A DNA stretch of 64,000 bases from contig CANQJL010000008.1 in assembly GCA_947624245.1 (NCBI GenBank), positions 29,204-93,203 on the forward strand, written 5' to 3'. A program made the position numbers and the translations under genes. Positions within the stretch are counted from its first letter, which is position 1, and each line of letters begins with the position of its first letter. The stretch comes from an uncultured Acetatifactor sp. (GTDB lineage: Bacteria > Bacillota > Clostridia > Lachnospirales > Lachnospiraceae). This document shows positions 50,373 through 59,917 of the stretch, piece after piece. A model generated the notes under the pieces. It saw only the letters and a program-made list of their open reading frames with translations, had not been told where the DNA came from and ran no database searches.

Positions 50373-50798
50373 TTATTCCAGCTTGAGCCCGATGCCCAGC
50401 TTTTCCATGTGGCGCTCGGGCGAGAGCTCCTGGCCGTGATCCTTCAGCCACTGTCTGTGTACCTTGTACTCGGGCATGACGGAGGCCACCTTGTCCCAGA
50501 ATTCCCTGGAATGATTCATATGGGTCAGGTGGCACAGCTCATGGACCACCACGTAATCCAGTACCGGAAGCGGTGCGAAGATCAGGCGATAATTAAAAGA
50601 AAGCGTACCTCTTGAGGAGCAGCTTCCCCAGCGGCTCTTCTGGTCGCGAATGGTGACGGAAGTATAACGTCCTCCGGTGAGCGGGTGGTAGAAGGCCACC
50701 CGCTCTTCGATTTTTCTGCGCGCTTCCTCTCGGTATCTTATTGTGAAAGCTTTCAGCCGCCTTGCCTCGGCGGGCGTCAGATAGGTGTTCTGCGGCAT
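50373..50798 (-). CDS. YgjP/SprT-like zinc metallopeptidase-domain protein
   Basis: The 141-residue product has the zinc motif HELCHLTHMNHS and, upstream, the family pattern 'TSVTIRDQKSRWGSCSSRGTLSFNYRLIFAP' of YgjP-like (former DUF45) proteins. The domain usually has an N-terminal extension; here it is short, so the protein is a minimal version. The ATG has GAGGTG six bases upstream, and it starts nine bases after the CDF stop, so it is translated with the transporter. The substrate is unknown. Confidence 0.85.
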   Translation of the reverse strand: MPQNTYLTPAEARRLKAFTIRYREEARRKIEERVAFYHPLTGGRYTSVTIRDQKSRWGSCSSRGTLSFNYRLIFAPLPVLDYVVVHELCHLTHMNHSREFWDKVASVMPEYKVHRQWLKDHGQELSPERHMEKLGIGLKLE

Positions 50799-50807
50799 AA
50801 CGGCACC

Positions 50808-51968
50808 TCAATTTCTGTCTACGTCGATCACTGTGAGAAGCTTGGATTCCGCCTGTCTGATCTTAAAGTCGATGACCTCCGCAAGCTCCGTGTCCGACAT
50901 GGGAAAATCGTAGGGGGCGGATACGTCAAAGATCAGGCGGGTATTTTCGGAATCCTCCGCCACACGAAAATCGTGTATGGAGAGCGTGTCGCCGATCTCT
51001 GCCACGCAGCGCTGCGCAAGCCGTTTCAGACGGTCGGTCTGTGTGTCGCCGATGCGGACGGGATCCATATGGATCACGGCATTGCACTGCAGCTCGTTGT
51101 GCAGACGGTGCTCCACGGTGTCGATCAGATCATGAAGGGTCATAAGGTCTCCGTCGGCAGGCACCTCCGCGTGGAGGGAGATCAGAACGTTGCCGGGACC
51201 GTAATTGTGGACGATCAAATCGTGCAGTCCCAGAATGCCCTCGTAGGACAGGACGATCTCGTGGACCTTTTGCACGAACTCCCGATCCGGCGCCTGCCCC
51301 AATAACGGGCTGACTGCATCTCGCGCGGCGTCCAGACCGGCATAGCCGATGAAAAGACATACCACAAGGCCGCACCAGCCGTCCACGGTCAGGTCGGTAT
51401 AGCGGGAGAGAAGAGCGGCCGCCAGCACTACGGTAGTCGCCAGCGCATCGCTCAGGGAGTCCGTTCCGGCGGCCCGCAGCGCTGCGGAATCCAATTTTTT
51501 GGCCAGCCGTCTGTTGTACAGACACATGTAGCATTTGACCAGGACGGAGGCGATCAGAAAGCAGAAGACGAAGGGCGTCAGGGAAAGCCGTTGCGGCGAC
51601 AGAATCTTTTGTACGGAGCTTTTTCCCAGCTCCAGCATGGTGAGCAGCGTCAGGACGGACACCAGAAATCCCGTGACGTACTCGATGCGCCCGTGCCCGA
51701 AGGGGTGGTCGGGATCGGGCTTCTGTCCGGCCAGCTTAAAGCCGATCAGGGTGATGACCGAGGACGCCGCGTCCAGAAGGTTGTTGAACGCATCGGCGGT
51801 GACGGAGATGGACCCGCTGATCACGCCGGCCAGAAATTTTCCTGCGGCCAGACACAGATTCAGCGCAATCCCCACGGCGCCGCACAACATGCCGTAGGCC
51901 CGGCGCACGGCGGGGTCGCCCGTCTCGTCGGAATGCTTGATGAAGATCTTTGCCAGTAATGTTATCAT
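50808..51968 (-). CDS. Cation diffusion facilitator (CDF) metal transporter
   Basis: CDF proteins export divalent metals in exchange for protons. The 386-residue product has six membrane helices (about 25-225) and a cytoplasmic CDF C-terminal domain (about 225-320), then about 60 further residues. The metal-site motifs are FNNLLDAASS in TM2 (NxxxD) and TDSLSDALAT in TM5 (DxxxD). In known CDFs the HxxxD form is typical of zinc and the N/DxxxD-DxxxD form of manganese, so Mn export is the better guess. ATG 51968 (AGGAG upstream) replaces the longer ORF-track start. Confidence 0.9.
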   Translation of the reverse strand: MITLLAKIFIKHSDETGDPAVRRAYGMLCGAVGIALNLCLAAGKFLAGVISGSISVTADAFNNLLDAASSVITLIGFKLAGQKPDPDHPFGHGRIEYVTGFLVSVLTLLTMLELGKSSVQKILSPQRLSLTPFVFCFLIASVLVKCYMCLYNRRLAKKLDSAALRAAGTDSLSDALATTVVLAAALLSRYTDLTVDGWCGLVVCLFIGYAGLDAARDAVSPLLGQAPDREFVQKVHEIVLSYEGILGLHDLIVHNYGPGNVLISLHAEVPADGDLMTLHDLIDTVEHRLHNELQCNAVIHMDPVRIGDTQTDRLKRLAQRCVAEIGDTLSIHDFRVAEDSENTRLIFDVSAPYDFPMSDTELAEVIDFKIRQAESKLLTVIDVDRN

Positions 51969-51986
51969 GGAATACTCCTGCGTGAA

Positions 51987-52005
51987 AATAGTTTTTGTAA
52001 CTATT
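51987..52005. promoter_or_regulatory. Dyad overlapping the CDF promoter start region (operator candidate)
   Basis: AATAGTT (51987-51993) and AACTATT (51999-52005) are exact inverted repeats five bases apart. The dyad overlaps the -10 box and the likely start site of the minus-strand CDF promoter, a place where a metal-responsive repressor could act. Confidence 0.5.
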
Positions 52006-52031
52006 ATAATGCCTTTTGCCCGCCATGGCAA
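52003..52031 (-). promoter_or_regulatory. Promoter of the CDF-YgjP unit
   Basis: On the minus strand TTGCCA (52031-52026), a 17-base spacer and TATAAT (52008-52003) match the sigma-A consensus at 11 of 12 positions. Confidence 0.8.
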
Positions 52032-52080
52032 TAAGACGGCAGCGCCGATGGCAGCGATATGGCAATGTGGAGAAAAGATA

Positions 52081-52109
52081 TTGCACAGGGGAATTTTTCA
52101 GTGTATAAT
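52081..52109 (+). promoter_or_regulatory. Candidate gpmI promoter
   Basis: TTGCAC (52081-52086) and a perfect TATAAT (52104-52109) are 17 bases apart, giving a leader of about 70 bases before gpmI. Confidence 0.6.
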
Positions 52110-52183
52110 TTTGAAAGGTGAGAATGAATATAGGCCTGTGCGGTGCAGCAGACCGACAGAGAAGCCGCAGGCCGAGGAAAGGT

Positions 52184-53758
52184 ATGGTTACGAAGATGAG
52201 CAAGAAACCTGTTGTACTTATGATTTTGGACGGCTACGGCCTGAATGAGAAGACGGAGGGCAATGCGGTGGCGCTGGCAAAGACGCCCGTGATGGACGCC
52301 CTGATGGCGGAGTATCCTTTTGTAAAGGGCAACGCCAGCGGTATGGCGGTGGGACTGCCCGACGGTCAGATGGGCAATTCCGAGGTGGGGCATCTGAACA
52401 TGGGCGCGGGGCGCATCGTGTATCAGGAGCTGACAAGGATCACAAAGGAGATCCAGGACGGCACCTTTTTTGAAAATCCCGCGCTGCTGGCGGCAGTGGA
52501 GAACTGCAAGAAGAACAACAGCTCCCTGCATCTGATGGGACTTTTGTCCGACGGCGGCGTGCACAGCCACAACACGCATCTGTACGGTCTCTTGGAGCTG
52601 GCCAAGAGGAACGGTCTGGACAAGGTGTACGTTCACTGCTTCCTGGACGGCCGCGACACGCCTCCCGCAAGCGGCAAGGAGTTCGCGGAGGCGCTGACCG
52701 AGGAGATGAAGAAGATCGGCGTGGGAAAGATCGCTTCCGTGATGGGCCGCTATTACGCCATGGACAGAGACAACAATTACGACAGGGTAAAGCTGGCATA
52801 CGACGCCATGACAAAGGGCGAGGGTCTGACTGCGGAGTGCGGCATCTGCGGTATTCAGCAGTCCTATGACAGAGGAGAGACCGATGAGTTCGTAAAGCCC
52901 ACCCTGGCGCTGGAGGACGGCAAGCCCGTTGCCACGGTACAGGACGGCGACTCCGTGATCTTCTTTAATTTCCGGCCCGACCGCGCGAGGGAGATTTCCA
53001 GAGCCTTCTGCGACGATGATTTCAAAGGGTTTGACAGAGGGCACAGAAAGAACATTACCTATGTCTGCTTTTCCGACTACGATCCCACCATTCCCAACAA
53101 GCTGGTGGCGTTCCACAAGATTTCCGTCACCAACACCTTCGGCGAGTGGCTGGCGGCAAACGGCATGAGACAGGCCCGCATCGCGGAGACCGAGAAATAC
53201 GCGCACGTGACATTTTTCTTCAACGGCGGCGTAGAGGAGCCCAACGAGGGCGAGGACCGCATTCTGGTCAACTCCCCCAAGTATGTACCCACCTACGACA
53301 AAAAGCCGCGAATGAGCGCGTACACCGTGTGCGATAAGCTGAGCGAAGCCATTACCGCAAAGGACGAAAACGGCGATCCCGTGTACGATGTGATCATCTG
53401 CAACTTTGCGAACCCCGACATGGTAGGCCATACCGGCGTGCTGGAGGCTGCCGTGGAGGCTGTGGAGGTCATCGACAAATGTGTGGGCGAGATCGTGGAG
53501 CTCGTGAAGGAGACGGGCGGTGCGCTGTTCATCTGCGCGGACCACGGAAATGCGGAGCAGCTTCTGGACTATGAGACCGGCGAACCCTTCACCGCGCATA
53601 CCACCAATCCTGTGCCTTTTATTCTGGTAAACTATGACGAGGGCTATACCCTGAGAGAGGGCGGCTGTCTGGCGGATATCGTTCCCACCCTGATCGAGAT
53701 CATGGGGAAGGAACAGCCTGCGGAGATGACGGGAAAGTCGCTGCTGGTGCGGAAATAA
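52184..53758 (+). CDS. gpmI: Cofactor-independent phosphoglycerate mutase
   Basis: GpmI interconverts 3- and 2-phosphoglycerate in glycolysis, using two metal ions and a phosphoserine. The product shows VVLMILDGYG at the N-terminus, the catalytic Ser in GQMGNSEVGHLNMGAGR, and C-terminal metal motifs 'CNFANPDMVGHTG' and 'ICADHGNAE'. ATG 52184 has GAGGAAAGG just upstream. ATG 52196 would give the more familiar MSKKPVV start but is too far from that site. Length is 524 residues from 52184. Confidence 0.96.
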   Translation: MVTKMSKKPVVLMILDGYGLNEKTEGNAVALAKTPVMDALMAEYPFVKGNASGMAVGLPDGQMGNSEVGHLNMGAGRIVYQELTRITKEIQDGTFFENPALLAAVENCKKNNSSLHLMGLLSDGGVHSHNTHLYGLLELAKRNGLDKVYVHCFLDGRDTPPASGKEFAEALTEEMKKIGVGKIASVMGRYYAMDRDNNYDRVKLAYDAMTKGEGLTAECGICGIQQSYDRGETDEFVKPTLALEDGKPVATVQDGDSVIFFNFRPDRAREISRAFCDDDFKGFDRGHRKNITYVCFSDYDPTIPNKLVAFHKISVTNTFGEWLAANGMRQARIAETEKYAHVTFFFNGGVEEPNEGEDRILVNSPKYVPTYDKKPRMSAYTVCDKLSEAITAKDENGDPVYDVIICNFANPDMVGHTGVLEAAVEAVEVIDKCVGEIVELVKETGGALFICADHGNAEQLLDYETGEPFTAHTTNPVPFILVNYDEGYTLREGGCLADIVPTLIEIMGKEQPAEMTGKSLLVRK

Positions 53759-53773
53759 AAATTGTCAAAAAAA

Positions 53774-53805
53774 TGACCGCCCCAGTTCCCCAACTTAAGC
53801 GGTCA
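53774..53805 (+). terminator. Two-tier hairpin after gpmI (possible terminator)
   Basis: TGACCGC (53774-53780) pairs with GCGGTCA (53799-53805); inside, AGTT and AACT form a second stem with a CCCC loop. The sequence after it is AT-rich but has no solid T-run, so its role as terminator is uncertain. Confidence 0.4.
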
Positions 53806-53883
53806 TAATCTTGTATTATAATCAATTGACTTGGGACTAACCGCTTGCTTCACGGGTAGTACCTCTTATATGAGAAAGTATAT

Positions 53884-53909
53884 ACTATTTTTGCATTAAA
53901 TGCAATAGT
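53884..53909. promoter_or_regulatory. Palindromic element before the aldo/keto reductase gene
   Basis: TTGCAT and ATGCAA (53891-53896, 53900-53905) form a palindrome with a TAA centre, and flanking ACTA and TAGT extend it. It lies about 20 bases before the start codon. It may be an operator or a short RNA hairpin. Confidence 0.45.
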
Positions 53910-53930
53910 TTTTATGCAGGGAGTATGAGT

Positions 53931-54953
53931 ATGGCAAAAGTAACACTTGGCAGGACGGGAATCACTGTCGAAAAGAATTCCTTCGGCGCGCTGCCGATAC
54001 AGCGCATCTCCAAAGAGGAGGCCGTAAAACTGCTGCGGAAAGCATATGACAGCGGTGTCACATATTACGACACGGCCCGCTGGTATACGGACAGCGAGGA
54101 AAAGCTGGGCGAAGCCTTCGACGGCATCAGGGAGAAGGTCTACATAGCCACCAAGACCGGAGCGACCACTGCGGAGGGATTTTGGAAGGACCTGCAGACG
54201 TCCCTTCACAATCTGCGCACGGATTACATTGATGTCTATCAGTTCCACAACCCGTCGTTCTGTCCCAGGCCGGACGACGGCACGGGTCTTTACGAGGCTA
54301 TGCTGGAGGCGAAGGACAAGGGCATGATCCGCCATATCGGCATCACCAACCACAGGCTGAAGGTGGCGCATGAGGCGGTGGAGAGCGGTCTGTATGAGAC
54401 CCTGCAGTTTCCCTTCTGTTATCTTGCCACAGACGAGGAGATCGGGCTGGTGGAAAAGTGCAAAGAGGCGGGCGTGGGATTTATTGCCATGAAGGCCATG
54501 TCCGGCGGCCTGATCACAAATTCCGCGGCAGCCTATGCGTTCCTGTCGCAGTATGACAATGTTCTTCCCATCTGGGGCGTGCAGCGGGAGAGCGAGTTGG
54601 ACGAATTTCTCTCCTATATCGATACTCCGCCCGTGATGACGGAGGAGCTGAAGCAGGTCATCAGGCATGACAGGGAAGAGCTGTTGGGAGACTTTTGCAG
54701 AGGCTGCGGCTACTGTATGCCGTGCCCTGTGGGTATCGAGATCAACAACTGTGCCAGAATGAGTCTGATGATACGACGCTCCCCTTCCGAAGCGCAGCTT
54801 ACGCCGGAGGTTCAGCAGAAGATGAAGCTGATTGAAAAATGTCTCCACTGCGGAAGCTGCAAGGCAAAATGTCCTTACGGTCTGGACACGCCCACGCTTC
54901 TTGAAAAAAATTACAAGGACTACTGCGAGATTCTGGCGGGCAAAGCCATTTAA
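53931..54953 (+). CDS. Aldo/keto reductase with C-terminal 4Fe-4S ferredoxin domain
   Basis: The 340-residue product has an aldo/keto reductase barrel (about 1-240) with 'YYDTARWYTDSEEKLGEAF' and the expected Asp-Tyr-Lys-His set. A C-terminal segment carries two cysteine clusters (FCRGCGYCMPCPVGIEI and CLHCGSCKAKCPYGLDTP), each able to hold a 4Fe-4S cluster. This domain layout is common in strict anaerobes and suggests electron transfer with ferredoxin. ATG 53931 has AGGGAG seven bases upstream. The substrate is unknown. It lies between two glycolytic genes. Confidence 0.92.
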   Translation: MAKVTLGRTGITVEKNSFGALPIQRISKEEAVKLLRKAYDSGVTYYDTARWYTDSEEKLGEAFDGIREKVYIATKTGATTAEGFWKDLQTSLHNLRTDYIDVYQFHNPSFCPRPDDGTGLYEAMLEAKDKGMIRHIGITNHRLKVAHEAVESGLYETLQFPFCYLATDEEIGLVEKCKEAGVGFIAMKAMSGGLITNSAAAYAFLSQYDNVLPIWGVQRESELDEFLSYIDTPPVMTEELKQVIRHDREELLGDFCRGCGYCMPCPVGIEINNCARMSLMIRRSPSEAQLTPEVQQKMKLIEKCLHCGSCKAKCPYGLDTPTLLEKNYKDYCEILAGKAI

Positions 54954-54993
54954 GGGAAGTCAGAGCCCGCGAAAACGAGCAGTCAAAGTGCAT

Positions 54994-56427
<1,434 letters not shown>

Positions 56428-56429
56428 TC

Positions 56430-56458
56430 TTGCGTTTTTACGATACTTGTGATAATAT
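56430..56458 (+). promoter_or_regulatory. Candidate secG promoter
   Basis: TTGCGT (56430-56435) and TAATAT (56453-56458) are 17 bases apart. Alternatively TGT-GATAAT (56448-56456) serves as an extended -10. Either would start transcription just before secG. Confidence 0.45.
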
Positions 56459-56491
56459 TGTTCTTGTTTCACATTAGGAGGTAGGACTGTA

Positions 56492-56725
56492 ATGGTAAGA
56501 ACGATTCTCACGGTTATTTTCATATTGGTTTGTCTGGCACTTGTTGTGATCGTACTGATGCAGGAGGGAAAATCCGCAGGGCTCGGTTCTATCGGCGGCG
56601 TTGCCGAGACCTACTGGGGCAAGAACAAGGGACGTTCCATGGAGGGGCGCTTGGTAAAGGGCACTACGGTGCTTGCGGTGCTGTTCATGGTCCTTGCGGC
56701 GGTACTCAACCTGAACGTATTTTAA
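56492..56725 (+). CDS. secG: Preprotein translocase subunit SecG
   Basis: SecG is the small accessory subunit of the SecYEG channel. The 77-residue product has two hydrophobic helices (about 4-24 and 55-76) separated by the conserved loop 'LMQEGKSAGLGSIGGVAETYWGKNKGRSMEGRL'. AGGAGGTAGG lies before the ATG. SecG upstream of rnr and smpB is a common Firmicute arrangement. Confidence 0.96.
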   Translation: MVRTILTVIFILVCLALVVIVLMQEGKSAGLGSIGGVAETYWGKNKGRSMEGRLVKGTTVLAVLFMVLAAVLNLNVF

Positions 56726-56750
56726 ACGGTTCAATTTTTGATGCGTCAAA

Positions 56751-56786
56751 AAACACTCTTGTGCCTGCACAAGGGTGTTTATTTTT
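56751..56786 (+). terminator. Terminator between secG and rnr, abutting the rnr ribosome-binding site
   Basis: AAACACTCTTGTGC (56751-56764) and GCACAAGGGTGTTT (56767-56780) form a 13-14 pair stem with one T-G position, followed by ATTTTT. The rnr ribosome-binding site GGAG begins at 56787. The element therefore stands in the rnr leader and could work as an attenuator. Confidence 0.85.
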
Positions 56787-56797
56787 GGAGAGCGTAT

Positions 56798-58918
56798 ATG
56801 GATACCGAAGAAAAGGAAAATAGTTTTTTGACCGGCACCTTTATCAGCAACGCAAAGGGTTTTGGCTTTGTGGAGATAGAGGGGGAGAAAGAGGATTTCT
56901 TCATTCCGGAGAACTGTACCAACGGGGCATTTCACAGGGACACGGTGCAGGTGTCGATCCTGCAGGGACGGCAGGGAAAGCGCAGAGAGGCGCAGGTGGT
57001 GCGCATCGTTTCCAGAGGCATGACCAGAGTGGTGGGCACATTTGAGCGGGTGGGAAATCGTTACGGCTTTGTGATTCCAGACGACCCAAAGCTTTCTCAG
57101 GACATATATATTCCCAGAGAAAAGGCCGGCGGAGCGGTGAACGGCCACAAGGTCGTGGCGCAGATCACGGATTACGGCACCGACAGGAGAAGCCCCGAGG
57201 GGAAAGTGGTGGAGATCCTGGGACATACGAACGATCCCGGCGTGGACATTCTGTCCATTGTCCGCGGCTGTGAGCTGCCTGTGGAATTTCCCGAAAAAGT
57301 GATGCAGCAGGCGCAGAGGACGGCGCAGGAGGTGTCCGAAGCGGATATGGCGGGCCGACGGGATCTGCGGGACGTGGTCATGGTCACGATCGACGGCGAG
57401 GATTCCAAGGATCTGGACGACGCGGTCAGCGTGTCCTTTGACGGGGAAGCGTACCGATTGGGCGTGCATATTGCCGACGTGACAAACTATGTTCAGGAGA
57501 ATTCCGCTCTGGACAGGGAGGCTCTAAAGAGAGGCACCTCCGTCTATCTGGCGGACAGAGTTATACCGATGCTTCCCCACGCCTTGTCCAACGGGATCTG
57601 CTCCCTGAATGAAGGCGTTGACAGACTGGCGCTCAGCTGTCTGATGACGGTGGACCTTAGGGGAGAAATAACGGACTATGAGATCTGCGAGTCTGTGATT
57701 CGAGTGGACAGGCGCATGACCTACACCGCGGTACAGGCAATGCTGAACGACCCTTCTCTAATAGACCGTGACAAAATGTATATGCAGTACCGCGAGCTGC
57801 TTCCCGTTTTTCAGGAGATGGAGCGGCTGTCGGCTATCCTGAGAAAAAAGAGGAAGAAGCGGGGCTCCGTTGACTTTGATTTTCCGGAGTGCAAGATATT
57901 TCTGGACGAGGACGGCCGTCCCACAGAGATCAAGGCATTTGAGCGAAACGCCGCCACCGACATCATTGAGGATTTCATGCTTGCGGCCAACGAGACGGTA
58001 GCACAGCATTTTTATTGGCTGGATCAGCCGTTCGTGTATCGGGTACACGATGTGCCGGACGGAGAGCGTATTGGGAAGCTGGCCGCCTTTATCGGTAATT
58101 TCGGTTATTCTATGAAGGCGGTGGGACGCAGGGGTTCCAAGGTGAACAGCGAAGAGGTCCACCCCAAGGAAATTCAGAAGCTTTTGGCCAAAACGGCGGG
58201 CACGCCGGAGGAGGCCGTGATCAGCCGTCTGGCGCTCCGCAGCATGAAGCAGGCAAAGTACAGCACGGAATGTACCGGACATTTCGGTCTGGCGTGCGGG
58301 TATTACTGTCATTTTACTTCGCCCATTCGCAGATATCCGGATCTCCAGATCCACAGAATCATCAAGGACTGGCTGCGGGGGCGCCTGAATGGGGAAAGGG
58401 CGGAGCATTACCGCAGCATTCTGCCGGAAGTGGCAAAGCACTCCTCCGAAACGGAGCGGCGGGCCGACGAGGCCGAACGTGAGGCGGATAAGCTGAAGAA
58501 GACGGAATACATGGAGGAGAGAATAGGAGAATGCTTCGACGGCATCATATCCGGCGTTACGGCATGGGGCATATATGTGGAGCTTCCCAATACGGTGGAG
58601 GGAATGATCCATGTGTCTAAGCTGCCGGGTGATTATTTTTACTATAACGAGAATACCTATGAGATGGTGGGAGGGACCACAGGAAGGAGCTTCCGGCTGG
58701 GAATGCCCGTAAGGATACGGGTGGACGGCTGCGACCGGTTCCGCCGGACCATAGATTTTTCCCTGGAGGAAGCAGAGACGCAGGAAGAGGAAGAGACGCG
58801 GGAGAAGCAAGCAGCACGGAAGGAACAGGTGACACGGAAAAGGCAGCCGGCGCGGGAGGAGCAAGTGACACGGAAAAAGCAACCGGCGCAGGAGGAGCAG
58901 GTGACACGAAAAAAGTAG
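56798..58918 (+). CDS. rnr: Ribonuclease R
   Basis: RNase R is a processive 3'-5' exoribonuclease that degrades structured RNA and works with tmRNA in clearing stalled messages. The product (706 residues from ATG 56798) has cold-shock domains at the N-terminus ('FISNAKGFGFVEIEGEKEDFFIP'), the RNB catalytic core with 'IDGEDSKDLDDAVSV', and a C-terminal S1 domain ('GVTAWGIYVELPNTVEGMIHVSKLPGDYF'). A charged tail of 12-residue repeats follows. The ORF-track start at 56738 runs through the terminator and is rejected. Confidence 0.96.
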   Translation: MDTEEKENSFLTGTFISNAKGFGFVEIEGEKEDFFIPENCTNGAFHRDTVQVSILQGRQGKRREAQVVRIVSRGMTRVVGTFERVGNRYGFVIPDDPKLSQDIYIPREKAGGAVNGHKVVAQITDYGTDRRSPEGKVVEILGHTNDPGVDILSIVRGCELPVEFPEKVMQQAQRTAQEVSEADMAGRRDLRDVVMVTIDGEDSKDLDDAVSVSFDGEAYRLGVHIADVTNYVQENSALDREALKRGTSVYLADRVIPMLPHALSNGICSLNEGVDRLALSCLMTVDLRGEITDYEICESVIRVDRRMTYTAVQAMLNDPSLIDRDKMYMQYRELLPVFQEMERLSAILRKKRKKRGSVDFDFPECKIFLDEDGRPTEIKAFERNAATDIIEDFMLAANETVAQHFYWLDQPFVYRVHDVPDGERIGKLAAFIGNFGYSMKAVGRRGSKVNSEEVHPKEIQKLLAKTAGTPEEAVISRLALRSMKQAKYSTECTGHFGLACGYYCHFTSPIRRYPDLQIHRIIKDWLRGRLNGERAEHYRSILPEVAKHSSETERRADEAEREADKLKKTEYMEERIGECFDGIISGVTAWGIYVELPNTVEGMIHVSKLPGDYFYYNENTYEMVGGTTGRSFRLGMPVRIRVDGCDRFRRTIDFSLEEAETQEEEETREKQAARKEQVTRKRQPAREEQVTRKKQPAQEEQVTRKK
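58805..58918 (+). repeat. rnr: 36-base tandem repeats at the rnr 3' end, with the stop codon inside a unit
   Basis: Units at 58805-58840, 58841-58876 and 58877-58912 encode variants of KQPAREEQVTRK. A fourth unit begins at 58913 and its second codon is TAG where the others have CAG or CAA. The sequence after the stop (ccggcacgggg) still matches the unit before it decays. Confidence 0.92.
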
Positions 58919-58987
58919 CCGGCACGGGGAAAAAGATCGGCGCGTAAGCATTGACAAAGATGTCAGATAATTGCGGGAGGTGATGGC

Positions 58988-59458
58988 ATGGCGGAAAAGA
59001 AAGAAGCACAGAAGCTGATCGCCAACAACAAAAAGGCATATCACGATTACTTTATAGACGAGACCTACGAAGCGGGCGTCGCGCTTCACGGGACGGAAGT
59101 GAAGTCCATGCGCATGGGGAAATGCAGTATCAAGGAGAGCTTTATCCGAATCGAGGACGGCGAGGTCTTTGTCTACGGTATGCACGTGAGCCCGTATGAA
59201 AAGGGCAATATTTTCAACAAGGATCCGCTGCGGGTCAAAAAGCTCCTGCTGCATAAGTATGAGATCAACAAGCTGGCGGGAAAAGCGGCGGAGAAGGGCT
59301 ATACGCTGGTGCCTCTGCAGGTCTATCTGAAGAACGGCAAAGTGAAAGTGGAGATCGGTCTGGCGCGGGGCAAGAAGCTTTACGACAAGCGACAGGATAT
59401 CGCCAAGAAGGATATGAGAAGAGAGACGGAGCGGGAATTCAAAGTAAAAAATTTATAA
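58988..59458 (+). CDS. smpB: tmRNA-binding protein SmpB
   Basis: SmpB binds tmRNA and brings it to stalled ribosomes. The 156-residue product has [32 protein letters not shown], '[23 protein letters not shown]' and the basic C-terminal tail '[24 protein letters not shown]' that enters the mRNA channel. GGGAGGTG precedes the ATG. It lies 62 bases before ssrA, the gene for its RNA partner. Confidence 0.98.
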   Translation: MAEKKEAQKLIANNKKAYHDYFIDETYEAGVALHGTEVKSMRMGKCSIKESFIRIEDGEVFVYGMHVSPYEKGNIFNKDPLRVKKLLLHKYEINKLAGKAAEKGYTLVPLQVYLKNGKVKVEIGLARGKKLYDKRQDIAKKDMRRETEREFKVKNL

Positions 59459-59480
59459 AAAATTTATGGGCCGGCATCTC

Positions 59481-59509
59481 TTGACAGCCGCTCTCTCGGT
59501 CGATATACT
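59481..59509 (+). promoter_or_regulatory. Strong ssrA promoter
   Basis: A perfect TTGACA (59481-59486), a 17-base spacer and TATACT (59504-59509) stand just ahead of the mature tmRNA 5' end. Confidence 0.9.
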
Positions 59510-59520
59510 GAATATACTTC

Positions 59521-59903
59521 GGGGTAGTAAAGGTCTCGACAGGGGTCTTGCAGCTGGAGAAGCTATCCGCAGCTATGCGTTAAATGGCAAACCTAAACTA
59601 AACGCTGATAATAATACTCAGTACGCACTTGCAGCCTAACCCGCTGTGAGTGACGCCGCCCAAGGCGGCTTGTCCGCTCCGGAGCACTCACACTCCGGAA
59701 TCCGGGCATCGACTCTGTGAGAAACGACGCGCGGTAAGCTTTGCCCGCGCGGGCGTACCATGAAGCTACCGAACCGGACAGATTGTCCCTTTTCTGACCG
59801 GCAAGGGAACGGGCCGGAGCAAGACCGGCCGAAAAAACGGACTATGATAGTAGAAGGACAGGGAATGGGCTTTTGGACAGGGGTTCGACTCCCCTCTACT
59901 CCA
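59521..59903 (+). ncRNA. ssrA: Transfer-messenger RNA (tmRNA)
   Basis: tmRNA rescues stalled ribosomes with SmpB and tags the nascent chain for proteolysis. The acceptor stem pairs GGGGTAG (59521-59527) with CTACTCC (59896-59902), with one G-T pair. The T-arm is AGGGG-TTCGACT-CCCCT, and the tRNA-like 5' half contains GGTCTCGACAGGGG. The tag frame runs from GGC 59586 to TAA 59637-59639 and reads (A)GKPKLNADNNTQYALAA. The discriminator is A59903; CCA is not encoded. Pseudoknot-rich sequence fills the rest. The downstream copies of its 3' end are listed separately. Confidence 0.96.
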
Positions 59904-59917
59904 TAGGCAAAATTTAA

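Noticed and set aside
58805-58918. CRISPR-like or mobile repeat at the rnr end
   Set aside because: The units are contiguous and in frame with the RNase R tail, so they are a protein repeat.
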